From: an uncultured Lachnospiraceae bacterium
Lineage (GTDB): Bacteria > Bacillota > Clostridia > Lachnospirales > Lachnospiraceae
Direction: 5' to 3'
Assembly: GCA_910577175.1 (NCBI GenBank)
Contig: CAJTLU010000015.1
Location: 18,092-82,091, forward strand
Length of the DNA stretch: 64,000 nt
In this document: one piece after another, positions 1-7,770 of the stretch
Position numbering within the stretch: position 1 is the stretch's first letter
Layout: each line of letters opens with the position of its first letter
Translations under genes and position numbers: made by a program
Notes under the pieces: generated by a model
Seen by the model: the letters and a program-made list of their open reading frames with translations, nothing else
What the model was told of the DNA's origin: nothing
Databases searched by the model: none

Positions 1-133
1 TCCCGCATACGATGCCAAGTACCGAGATAGAAAACCCGGGAAACGCAATTAAGAGAACTCCTAACACACACAGCAGGACGGATATTACGATATACCCTAT
101 TTTTGCTGTTCTCATAGGTATTACAGAACGCAT
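1..133 (-). CDS. HdeD/DUF308-like membrane protein, N-terminal part (runs off window)
   Basis: Only the first 44 codons are inside the window. They read MRSVIPMRTAKIGYIVISVL and continue with a long hydrophobic helix and then an F-P-G-F-S turn (about residues 30-35), the pattern at the start of HdeD/DUF308 small membrane proteins, which are multi-helix inner-membrane proteins linked to acid stress in enterobacteria but mostly unstudied in Firmicutes. The ATG is at 131-133 on the minus strand, with GGAGG seven bases upstream. It lies directly downstream of a TetR gene on the same strand, so TetR probably controls it. Family call is from the N-terminus only. Confidence 0.6.
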   Translation of the reverse strand, partial: MRSVIPMRTAKIGYIVISVLLCVLGVLLIAFPGFSISVLGIVCG

Positions 134-181
134 CCAAACTCCTCCTTTCAAATAAAAGTGCTGCAGCTTTTTTGTACTGCC

Positions 182-275
182 AGTATAGCAGAAAAAAATG
201 GTACAAAAAATGGACAGTTCTATGTCTCTGCCCAAAAAACAGACAGACAACATAAAACTGCCCAAAAACCAGACA
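182..275 (-). promoter_or_regulatory. Probable promoter and TetR operator repeats ahead of the HdeD-like gene
   Basis: Read on the minus strand, a TATACT -10 box (182-187) precedes the HdeD-like ATG; the -35 region is a poor T-run. Just upstream lie two direct repeats, 228-245 and 258-275, matching at 17 of 18 positions (CTGCCCAAAAAMCAGACA on the plus strand) and spaced exactly 30 bp, about three helical turns. That spacing puts both copies on the same DNA face, as expected for a regulator-binding site. The neighbouring TetR protein is the obvious candidate; this is inference. Confidence 0.5.
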
Positions 276-290
276 CTTTTGCACTTTTGC

Positions 291-854
291 CTAAAAACAA
301 CCGGAACTGCACCGTTCCATTAATTCGCTAGTCAAGCCGTTGCAGAGCGAAAGGAGCTGCTTTAATTTATCTAATGCGTCCTCCGGCATGCCTGCATTAA
401 TCCAATCAATCGCCAGACCAAAAAGCTCGCATTTTGTAAAAAGTACCACTGTACTCCTGTCACTTTCACTGCTGCTTTCTTTTCCAAACGCCGTATCAAA
501 GTATGTAGTGACAACATATTCGCAAATCCGCATCAGATATTGTTCGTAGATGTTACGGTTCACTGAATTGCAGATATGAAATACAGCTTTTTTATTATCT
601 AACGTAAAACGAAATACCGCTTCTATCCCTTTATCAAGAGATTCAATACTGGGGTATTTCTGTATCAGGGCATCCAGCGCATCCATCACAATCTCTTGAA
701 TTAACGCAGGAATATCCTGAAAATGATAATAGAAGGAATTCCGGTTGATTCCACAGTCCTCCACGATATCCCTGACGCTAATCTGACTCAGCGGCTGTTC
801 ATTCAGAAGTTTCCAAAAAGACTCTTTAATCGCCCGTTTTGTAAAATTCGGCAT
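291..854 (-). CDS. TetR/AcrR family transcriptional regulator
   Basis: A 187-residue protein with a TetR-type helix-turn-helix at about residues 22-45 (ISVRDIVEDCGINRNSFYYH) and an all-helical C-terminal ligand/dimer domain of the DhaS/TetR_C type common in Firmicutes. Length is normal for the family. An AGGAG box lies about nine bases before the ATG. It is followed on the same strand by the HdeD-like gene, with paired direct repeats in the 157-bp gap, so autorepression or control of that gene is likely. The ligand cannot be predicted. Confidence 0.85.
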   Translation of the reverse strand: MPNFTKRAIKESFWKLLNEQPLSQISVRDIVEDCGINRNSFYYHFQDIPALIQEIVMDALDALIQKYPSIESLDKGIEAVFRFTLDNKKAVFHICNSVNRNIYEQYLMRICEYVVTTYFDTAFGKESSSESDRSTVVLFTKCELFGLAIDWINAGMPEDALDKLKQLLSLCNGLTSELMERCSSGCF

Positions 855-912
855 GGCCTACCTCTCCTTGAACCTTCTACTAAAAATACCAAAACTGAAA
901 CACCCTGCGTCT

Positions 913-1923
913 TTACAGCAGTACGACACCCTTCTTCTCTGCGGCTTCCTTTACCTCATCCGGCCAGATAGACGCCTGTACCTCTCCGATATGCGCCTTG
1001 CGTAAAAAGAACATACAAATGCGGGACTGCCCGATGCCGCCGCCTACGGTATATGGAAGCTCTTTGTTCAGCACTGCCTTCTGGAACGCAAGCTCTGCGC
1101 GCTCCTCACAGCCTGCAATATGCAGCTGCTGTGCAAGGGCAGTCTCATCTACACGGATACCCATGGAAGAAAGCTCTAACGCCATATCCAGTACCGGATA
1201 ATACACAATAATGTCCCCGTTCAGCTTCCAGTCGTCATAGTCCGGCGCCCTGCCGTCGTGACGTTCCCCGGAAGCAAGCACGCCGCCAATCTGCATAAGA
1301 AATACAGCGCCCTTTGCACGGGCAATCTTATTCTCACGCTCCTTTGGCGTATCGTCCGGATACATATTTTCTAACTCCTGCGTAGTCACAAAGGAAATCT
1401 CCTCCGGCAGAAACTCTTCTATATAATCATATTTATCTGCAATATAATGCTCGGTTTCCCGAAGCGCCGCATACACGCTGCGCACCGTCTTCTTTAACGT
1501 CTCCACATTGCGCTCATCATACAAAATCACCTTTTCCCAGTCCCACTGGTCAACAAAAATTGAGTGAATGTTGTCGGTATCTTCATCGCGGCGGATTGCA
1601 TTCATGTCCGTATAAAGACCTTCCCCGTAAGAAAATCCATACTTCTTTAATGCCATACGCTTCCACTTTGCCAAAGAATGCACAATCTCTACTATAGCCT
1701 CTTTCTGCTCCTTGATTCCGAAAGAAACCGGACGCTCTACACCATTCAGATTATCATTCAAACCAGACTCCGGCTTTACAAACAGCGGAGCCGACACGCG
1801 TGTCAGATTCAGCTGCTTTGCAAGCTGGCGCTCAAAGTAATCCTTGACATGCTTGATGGCACCCTGGGTTTCCTTTACCGACAGTGCCGAATGATATCCT
1901 TCCGGTACATAAAAACGTTCCAT
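913..1923 (-). CDS. asnA: Aspartate-ammonia ligase (asparagine synthetase A)
   Basis: Makes asparagine from aspartate, ammonia and ATP in the cytoplasm. The 336-residue product begins MERFYVPEGYHSALSVKETQ and contains the class-II tRNA-synthetase-like core of AsnA, including the substrate-binding stretch with VDQWDWEKVI and the C-terminal GGGIGQSRICMFFL motif. An upstream in-frame ATG would add 27 residues that do not belong to the family; the ATG at 1923 has an AGAGG box and matches the usual ~330-residue length. A good promoter lies at 2010-2038. I looked for a T-box leader, common ahead of amino-acid genes, and did not find its conserved AGGGTGGAACCGCG core. Confidence 0.95.
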   Translation of the reverse strand: MERFYVPEGYHSALSVKETQGAIKHVKDYFERQLAKQLNLTRVSAPLFVKPESGLNDNLNGVERPVSFGIKEQKEAIVEIVHSLAKWKRMALKKYGFSYGEGLYTDMNAIRRDEDTDNIHSIFVDQWDWEKVILYDERNVETLKKTVRSVYAALRETEHYIADKYDYIEEFLPEEISFVTTQELENMYPDDTPKERENKIARAKGAVFLMQIGGVLASGERHDGRAPDYDDWKLNGDIIVYYPVLDMALELSSMGIRVDETALAQQLHIAGCEERAELAFQKAVLNKELPYTVGGGIGQSRICMFFLRKAHIGEVQASIWPDEVKEAAEKKGVVLL

Positions 1924-2009
1924 ACTAACCTCTTTCCGCGCTGCCTCCTTCTGAAAAAATCGGACCTGCTCCCGCAGCGTAGGTTCCTCAGGTCTGCAAT
2001 ACATGAACT

Positions 2010-2038
2010 AGTGTATCAGTTTTCTAGTAAAATTGCAA
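2010..2038 (-). promoter_or_regulatory. Sigma-A-type promoter of asnA
   Basis: On the minus strand TTGCAA (2033-2038) is followed after exactly 17 bp by TACACT (2010-2015). Transcription would start near 2003 and give an ~80-nt leader before the asnA ATG. The promoter sits immediately outside the left arm of the palindromic element at 2052-2297. Confidence 0.7.
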
Positions 2039-2051
2039 CGCTTTCTTCCTT

Positions 2052-2297
2052 GCGTTTCCGCATTTTATATGTAACCTTTATGTCCCGGTGGCTCTGCGAC
2101 AGTTTTATTTTGCAGGCGCGAACGCTTCACCGGACTTCCTCTAAGAGCTGTTAAGCCGCTCGGTAGCGTCCTCGCGTGAAAGCATCTAAGAGGTGATTCC
2201 GGCTGCGCTAAAAGCCGCGGTCCTTCGGACAAATGCAAAATAAAACTGCTGCTGAGTCGCCGGAACTTTTAAGATTGCTAAAAAATGCAGAAACTCA
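2052..2297. repeat. Long imperfect palindromic element, copy 1 (with ~90-bp internal segment)
   Basis: Outer arms TTTCCGCATTTTATATGTAA (left) and the inverse of its right counterpart (TTTCTGCATTTTTTAGCAAT read on the minus strand) pair imperfectly, as do inner arms AGTTTTATTTTGCA (2101-2114) and TGCAAAATAAAACTG (minus reading of the other side). The centre holds two core motifs: CGCTTCACCGGAC (2123-2135) and CCGCGGTCCTTCGGAC (2215-2230). Between them lie about 90 bp with a CCTCTAAGAG/CTAAGAGG inverted repeat. The right end stops four bases before the stop codon of the EAL gene. The cores and arms recur at 6582-6728 and 60411-60536. Confidence 0.75.
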
Positions 2298-2300
2298 GCT

Positions 2301-4595
2301 CTATTCACTTCTGCGCAGGTACTTTTCCTCAAACTCCGTTACCGACATAGGCTTGGCAAAGTAGTATCCCTGGAAAATATCACACCCGATATCGGTCAGG
2401 AAGTCTACATGCTCCTTCGTTTCCACACCCTCGGTAATAACCTCCATTCCAAGCTGCTTGGACAGTGCGATTATCATCTTAAGAATAGTACGGCTCCGCT
2501 CAATATTATCCGTCTTGCGAAGAAACTCCATATCTACCTTAAGCGTATCGACCGTCATATCCTTAAGCATGTTCAGCGAGGAATACCCGCTGCCGAAGTC
2601 ATCCATTTCTACACAAAACCCATATTCCTGCAGCCGCTGAATCAGCACAAGCTGCTTTTTAAAGTCACTCATTACTGCCGTTTCAGTAATCTCAAGCCGC
2701 AGATTCCGCGGATTGATTTCGTACTTTTCCACAAGTCCGGTAAACACCTTATAAATGTCGGTAAAATAAAAGTCCTTAGGAGAAATATTCACCGAAATGT
2801 GATAATTGGCCTGTCCTATATCCTTCCATTCCCTGAGCTTTTTGCAGGCAAGCTCCCAGATGCTTAAATCAAGACGGCAGATAAGTCCCGTCCGCTCCAG
2901 AATGCTTATAAACTTATCCGGAGGAACAAGCCCCCGCTCCGGATGAATCCACCGGACCAGCGCCTCGCCGCCTAAAACCTTCCCTGTGACGGAAACCTGC
3001 GGCTGCAGATAGAAACAGAACTGCCCCTCCCGGAGCGCCTTACCGAACTCGCCCGTTATCTTCTGCTCACTTAGGCTGCTTTCCCGCAGCTCGTCGTCAT
3101 AATAGGCAATCATATCGGCAAAGCTTGTTTTTATAGTCTTAATCGCCATAAACGCCCTGTCGCACATGACCGATACCTCGATATTCTTATCGACAATATC
3201 ATATACTCCGACGTGAATCTGGACGCGATAGGAGGTAGCATCGGAAATGTAGCCTATTCGATGCATTTCGTTGGAAATAAATTCCTTGTTAAACCGCGCC
3301 TTCGGCATACAAATAGCAAAACGGTCTCCCGAAAGCCTGCCGTAAACCGAACCGGATTTCGCAAACTTTTTCAGCGTGTTGGCGATATTCAGCAGAATTT
3401 CATCTCCGGTATTGATTCCAAAAACATCATTGACCAGCTTAAAGTCCTTGATATCGGAACAAACCATGCAGTAGGTTCCATCTTCCGCCTTCTGAAGTAT
3501 CTCCGAAGCCATATCATAGAAATGCTCGCGGTTGTATATTCTCGTCAGCCTGTCGTGCGTAGCCCGGAAGCGCTCTGCTTCCAGCTTTTTTACATCCTCG
3601 GTCTCATCATGTATCTTAAAAAAGCAGCCCACACAGCTCCCGTTGATATCGCACAGACGCTTAAACTGGGCGGCATAATACCTCTTAACCGAGTTCACCT
3701 CATAAGTTTCCTTCCATTCGGAATCCACAGTCTCCGAAATCTCCCTGCCATCCATCCACCTTTTGTAATAATCCGTCAACGGTCCGACATCCTCTGTTCT
3801 AAAAAAAGCATATGCAACGGAATTCGCGTATATGCAGTTTCCCTCGATATCGAAACACATCACACTATCATCCATATTTTTGATACTGGAAGAAAGCAGT
3901 CCCTCAACCAGTCCCTGGGGAACATAAATGACGTTAAAATAATAGATTGCCACTGCCATGATTCCGTAGGTAAGAACGGAAAAGTCAATCTCCAGGTTCA
4001 ACACAAGATAAAGCACATTTGCAGCAATAATCACTAAAAGACTCAGAAGCGTAAGCCAGTACTTTTTTCTATACATTGACGGCGAACGTGCAATTTTTAC
4101 AGCTAACGGAAGCAGAATCAGAACCACAAACAAATAAATAATCATCCTGTGAAAATTGTAAAGTCCTCCCCGTGCTGCAATCCCGTAAAACCCTGTACCG
4201 GAACCATCTGTCATCTGTTCACAGCGGAAAATAAAAATCCTGTCCGTAAAGACATTCAGAAGCATCAGCAGACCGTCCACCGCCGTAACCAGGTACAGCC
4301 CTCTCTTATAAAGTGGTCTTGGCTCATAAACCTTCGTATATTTGAACGAATAAAACAACATGCAAATCAGAAGTACATCAGATATTGTATAATATAACGC
4401 ATACATAAGCTCTGCCGCAAGCTTCTCTTTCATAAGAAGCGCAGCTGCATACGCCACCATCGTACACGGTGCCGCAATCATAATGTAGCGTATCGCTTTT
4501 GTCAGCGGCGCCTTATCCCGCCTGCCAATGATATAACTGCAAAAAAGAATCAGGGCAGCAAAAAGCAACAGTAATGTTGTATATACATTTCTCAT
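2301..4595 (-). CDS. Membrane c-di-GMP phosphodiesterase with degenerate GGDEF domain
   Basis: A 764-residue protein: about seven N-terminal membrane helices (residues ~1-230, resembling the 7TM sensor of some histidine kinases), a PAS-like domain (~230-340), a GGDEF domain (~345-505) and an EAL domain (~510-760). The EAL domain keeps EALVRW, ITETAVMSD, DDFGSGYSSL and EGVET, so hydrolysis of c-di-GMP to pGpG is expected. The cyclase signature has decayed to SGDRF, so the GGDEF domain is probably regulatory. The ATG at 4595 has AGGTG six bases upstream; an ATG six codons earlier has no ribosome-binding site. The next gene, divergent, is an intact cyclase. Confidence 0.88.
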   Translation of the reverse strand: MRNVYTTLLLLFAALILFCSYIIGRRDKAPLTKAIRYIMIAAPCTMVAYAAALLMKEKLAAELMYALYYTISDVLLICMLFYSFKYTKVYEPRPLYKRGLYLVTAVDGLLMLLNVFTDRIFIFRCEQMTDGSGTGFYGIAARGGLYNFHRMIIYLFVVLILLPLAVKIARSPSMYRKKYWLTLLSLLVIIAANVLYLVLNLEIDFSVLTYGIMAVAIYYFNVIYVPQGLVEGLLSSSIKNMDDSVMCFDIEGNCIYANSVAYAFFRTEDVGPLTDYYKRWMDGREISETVDSEWKETYEVNSVKRYYAAQFKRLCDINGSCVGCFFKIHDETEDVKKLEAERFRATHDRLTRIYNREHFYDMASEILQKAEDGTYCMVCSDIKDFKLVNDVFGINTGDEILLNIANTLKKFAKSGSVYGRLSGDRFAICMPKARFNKEFISNEMHRIGYISDATSYRVQIHVGVYDIVDKNIEVSVMCDRAFMAIKTIKTSFADMIAYYDDELRESSLSEQKITGEFGKALREGQFCFYLQPQVSVTGKVLGGEALVRWIHPERGLVPPDKFISILERTGLICRLDLSIWELACKKLREWKDIGQANYHISVNISPKDFYFTDIYKVFTGLVEKYEINPRNLRLEITETAVMSDFKKQLVLIQRLQEYGFCVEMDDFGSGYSSLNMLKDMTVDTLKVDMEFLRKTDNIERSRTILKMIIALSKQLGMEVITEGVETKEHVDFLTDIGCDIFQGYYFAKPMSVTEFEEKYLRRSE

Positions 4596-4805
4596 AAGTA
4601 TCACCTTTGGCATGGTTCAATTTTATTGATAATATAAGTTATTGTAGCATATTTTCCATGTTTTGTAAAGTCAGCACTTGCTTTGGCATCCGCCCTTTCA
4701 GCAGACTTGGAACACTGCGGAGACTGCAGGACATCTTATTCTTTCCTTCAGGTATACTTCGCAATTTTTCCTCCTTGCTCTGCATTTCCCCCGCTTCCCT
4801 TTTAC

Positions 4806-4834
4806 TTGACGAACCGGAACACCTGTTGTATAAT
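4806..4834 (+). promoter_or_regulatory. Consensus promoter of the GGDEF gene
   Basis: TTGACG (4806-4811), a 17-bp spacer and a perfect TATAAT (4829-4834). The predicted start is near 4841, giving a leader of about 34 nt before the TTG start codon at 4875. Confidence 0.8.
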
Positions 4835-4874
4835 ACACTCAATACAAATAAGTGAGCTATAGGTGTGATTTGCA

Positions 4875-6569
4875 TTGGATAAAACAGAGAAACGGAAACA
4901 TTTTAGTATTATGAAGATTCTGTATATTGTGTACCTGTTTTTACTGGCAGTTACTGTCGCAGCGGTTGTTTTTTCAGCTACTGCCGGCAAATCTTATACA
5001 GAACCTGAACGGTATCTCCCTTATGACTCCGGCTGGACGGACGAAAGCGGTACCCCGGCAGACCTTGAAAAGCTGACCGGAACCACTGCCATCGTCAAGC
5101 GTCTGCCTGTCATAGAGCAGGATTGCGAGCTGTTCTTCCGGGTGAAAAATCTGAATGTGGCGGTTTATAAGGACAACATACTGTACAAGGATTACGGCGA
5201 GGCATATTCAAGTATGAACGCAGGCTATAAATGCCCTGGGACCTATTTTGTTATGATACCGCTCTACCGTGAGGACAGTGGCAGTGAACTCCGGATTACC
5301 ATAGAGAATCCTTACCAAAATGATTCCAGCTGCAATATCAAAAGCATGTACCTCGGTCAAGGATATGCCATTATCCGGGCAAAGGTTTTTGAAATGTTGC
5401 CTGGATTCTGCACCAGTGTCCTGATTATTCTGATTGGTGGAATTCTCGGTCTTTTATCGGTCACATTGAAGAAATACAACCGCAGCAACAGCAGTCTGCT
5501 GAGTCTTGGTCTGTTTGCATTTGTCATCGGGATATGGTCGGCAACCGAGACGAAGCTGTTGCACCTTTTGATAGGATATACCTCGATTATTCATCTGGTG
5601 ACAAGCTTATCACTGATTCTGATTGCAGTGCCGATATTTCTTTTCTTCCGGGCACGAAAAGAAGCAACCGATAAGATAAGTGCTATTTTAGTCAGCGTCC
5701 TGACTGTCATCGGCTTTTTGATAAGCGTGATTATGCATTTTACAGGAATACGGGATTTGCATGAGAATATCACCATTGCGCATATCGTAATTATCACCGG
5801 CTGCCTGTTTACGCTGTATTACGCCTTTCAGGCGTTCCGGAAGTCCCACTTCAGGGACTTTGCATTCTGGGGACTACTTATCATAGCTGTGTTCTCTATC
5901 GTGGATATTGTCCTGTATTATAAACAGATTACAACGGACAATTCTACCTTTGTGCGTTTCGGCGTGCTGGGTTATGTTACGCTTCTGGCCGCACAGTTGC
6001 TTGAGGGATATGTCAGGACCTATTCCGAAAACGTAAAGGCAGATATGCTGCTGCAGATGGCATACAGCGACGTATTAACAGGCTTTTACAACCGTAACTC
6101 CTTTATCAGCGACATAAAGGAAATCGACCGCAGCCTTGGCGGACACAAGGGAAGGGCAGTTCTTGTCTTTGATTTGAATTGCCTGAAATATATCAATGAC
6201 ACCATGGGGCACACGATGGGCGATACCGCATTAAAGGAGGCTGCCGGGTATATTAAACAAAGCTTTAGCAGTATCGGGAAATGCTACCGCATCGGAGGCG
6301 ACGAATACACCGTAATCTCTGACAAGGCCCTGTCGGAACCAGAGCTGGACGGACTGTACCAGGGTTTCCAGGCGCACATTCTCAACCGGAATAATGCGCC
6401 GCACGATGACAGACCTTATCCTCTCTACATAGCATTCGGCTATGATGTGATTGGCGGAAGCGCGGAAAGCGCAATGGATACATTCAATTCTGCCGATGCA
6501 AAGATGTATGAAAACAAGCAGAAGCTCAAGGAAATCCTGAAATCAGAAAACGCTGCTTATGTAAGGTAA
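4875..6569 (+). CDS. Membrane diguanylate cyclase (7TM-type sensor plus GGDEF)
   Basis: A 564-residue protein. One membrane helix (~13-36), an extracytoplasmic domain (~37-170), seven helices (~175-385) and a C-terminal GGDEF domain (~400-560) with an intact RIGGDEYTVI active site; the layout matches 7TMR-DISM cyclases. It should make c-di-GMP from two GTP. No RxxD product-inhibition site is seen five residues before GGDEF. The start is TTG: AGGTG lies nine bases upstream of it, whereas the first in-frame ATG (4911) has no ribosome-binding site. A consensus promoter lies just upstream. Opposite activity to the divergently encoded EAL protein at 2301-4595. Confidence 0.88.
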   Translation: MDKTEKRKHFSIMKILYIVYLFLLAVTVAAVVFSATAGKSYTEPERYLPYDSGWTDESGTPADLEKLTGTTAIVKRLPVIEQDCELFFRVKNLNVAVYKDNILYKDYGEAYSSMNAGYKCPGTYFVMIPLYREDSGSELRITIENPYQNDSSCNIKSMYLGQGYAIIRAKVFEMLPGFCTSVLIILIGGILGLLSVTLKKYNRSNSSLLSLGLFAFVIGIWSATETKLLHLLIGYTSIIHLVTSLSLILIAVPIFLFFRARKEATDKISAILVSVLTVIGFLISVIMHFTGIRDLHENITIAHIVIITGCLFTLYYAFQAFRKSHFRDFAFWGLLIIAVFSIVDIVLYYKQITTDNSTFVRFGVLGYVTLLAAQLLEGYVRTYSENVKADMLLQMAYSDVLTGFYNRNSFISDIKEIDRSLGGHKGRAVLVFDLNCLKYINDTMGHTMGDTALKEAAGYIKQSFSSIGKCYRIGGDEYTVISDKALSEPELDGLYQGFQAHILNRNNAPHDDRPYPLYIAFGYDVIGGSAESAMDTFNSADAKMYENKQKLKEILKSENAAYVR

Positions 6570-6581
6570 GCGGGAGCGTTC

Positions 6582-6728
6582 TTGAATTTCCGCATTCTGT
6601 ATCCCCTTTTATGTTCCGTAAGTCGTACCGTATTTTATTAAAAGCCGCGGTCCTTCGGACAAATGCAAAAATGAAATACGGTACGACTTACGAAACTTTT
6701 AAGGTGACTAAAAAATGCGGAAACTCAA
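6582..6728. repeat. Long imperfect palindromic element, copy 2
   Basis: 147 bp bounded by TTGAATTTCCGCATT and its inverse AATGCGGAAACTCAA. Inside is a perfect 19-bp inverted repeat, CGTAAGTCGTACCGTATTT (6617-6635) against 6674-6692. The loop carries the core AAAAGCCGCGGTCCTTCGGA followed by CAAATGCAAAA (6640-6670), identical over about 30 bases to 2211-2240 in copy 1. It fills the gap between the convergent GGDEF and AraC genes and ends one base before the AraC stop codon. No T-tract follows the arms, so it is not a standard terminator. Confidence 0.8.
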
Positions 6729-6729
6729 G

Positions 6730-7653
6730 TTACTGCACTTCCTTACCCTTTGGGGTATGTTCCCGCAATTTTCTGTATTCCCCGGGAGTCACCTGGAATG
6801 CCTCCTTGAATTTGCGGCAAAAATAGCCGATATTTTCAAAACCGGTATCCCGGGCGATAGAAGAAACCTTGTTCTCTGTAGTAACGAGAAGTTTTGCGGC
6901 ATGTTTCAGTCTGTAATTCACCAGATAGCTTATCGGAGAAGTATGAAGATATTTATTAAATAAATTCAGTACACTGTTCTTGCTCAGTGTCACAGTTTTT
7001 GCAATCTCTTCCAAAGAAACCGGATGAAAATAATTTTTATGGATATACTGCATCATAATCTGCAGCTGTGCCTGCGTGCGTGCAGATGCCTGAGCTTCAG
7101 AAAGCTTCCCGGTTATGCGTACATTCTCATATAGTATACTCCACAATTTCAGGAGAAGCTCTATAGTTTTTATTTCACATAAGTCTCCGCTGTCCTGGAC
7201 GGCAAATATGTCCAGCAGAAGATTCAGAATCTCCTTCTGCCAAGGTACATCGGAAGAAAATATCAGACACTCTATTGAAGAATCAAGGAGCGGCTGTATG
7301 TATTTCTGGTAGAGCAGGCTTTCTTCATGGGAAAGCAGCGACGGAGAAAACACGATATTAGGAATTATGGTGCTTTCTGTCGATTCAAAACGGTGAATCA
7401 CCTGCGTATTGATAAATATACCTGTTCCGGCGTTTACAACATATCTGCCGCTTCCAATAAAAAATTCCGCAGTTCCTTTTTCAACAAACACAAATTCAAC
7501 TTCAGAATGCCAGTGCCAGTCAATACAGTGAAAATCAAACAACCAGATATCCTCCATATAGTATCGGAACGGATATTCTTCACTTCCATGGCGGATAGTT
7601 TCCCTTAATGTCTCATCTGTCCTGATTTTCGTATATCCATCATTGATTTCCAT
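6730..7653 (-). CDS. AraC family regulator with N-terminal cupin
   Basis: A 307-residue protein: cupin sensor domain (~30-130, with HWHSEVEFVFVEKG), then two helix-turn-helix motifs in the last ~100 residues (SLEEIAKTVTLSKNSVLNLF and the ISYLVNYRLKHAAKLL / IGYFCRKFKEAFQVTPGEYR signature). Such proteins usually sense sugars and activate adjacent uptake genes. It is divergent from the MFS transporter at 7771, its likely target. The ATG is preceded by GGAG at about eight bases. Confidence 0.88.
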   Translation of the reverse strand: MEINDGYTKIRTDETLRETIRHGSEEYPFRYYMEDIWLFDFHCIDWHWHSEVEFVFVEKGTAEFFIGSGRYVVNAGTGIFINTQVIHRFESTESTIIPNIVFSPSLLSHEESLLYQKYIQPLLDSSIECLIFSSDVPWQKEILNLLLDIFAVQDSGDLCEIKTIELLLKLWSILYENVRITGKLSEAQASARTQAQLQIMMQYIHKNYFHPVSLEEIAKTVTLSKNSVLNLFNKYLHTSPISYLVNYRLKHAAKLLVTTENKVSSIARDTGFENIGYFCRKFKEAFQVTPGEYRKLREHTPKGKEVQ

Positions 7654-7770
7654 TTAGAATCTCCATTTTGTGATATTGTATAATAAACTTGGGAAATAAT
7701 CTCTTACTTCCTCCTACCTTCCGTGATATAATGCAATTACATAATAGCATTGAAAGGAAAGGAAGTCAAT

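Noticed and set aside
1924..2300. T-box leader ahead of asnA
   Set aside because: The conserved T-box core and antiterminator were not found; the gap is instead filled by a promoter and the palindromic element.
3213..4037. 274-codon plus-strand frame
   Set aside because: Antisense shadow of the EAL/GGDEF gene, with no ribosome-binding site.
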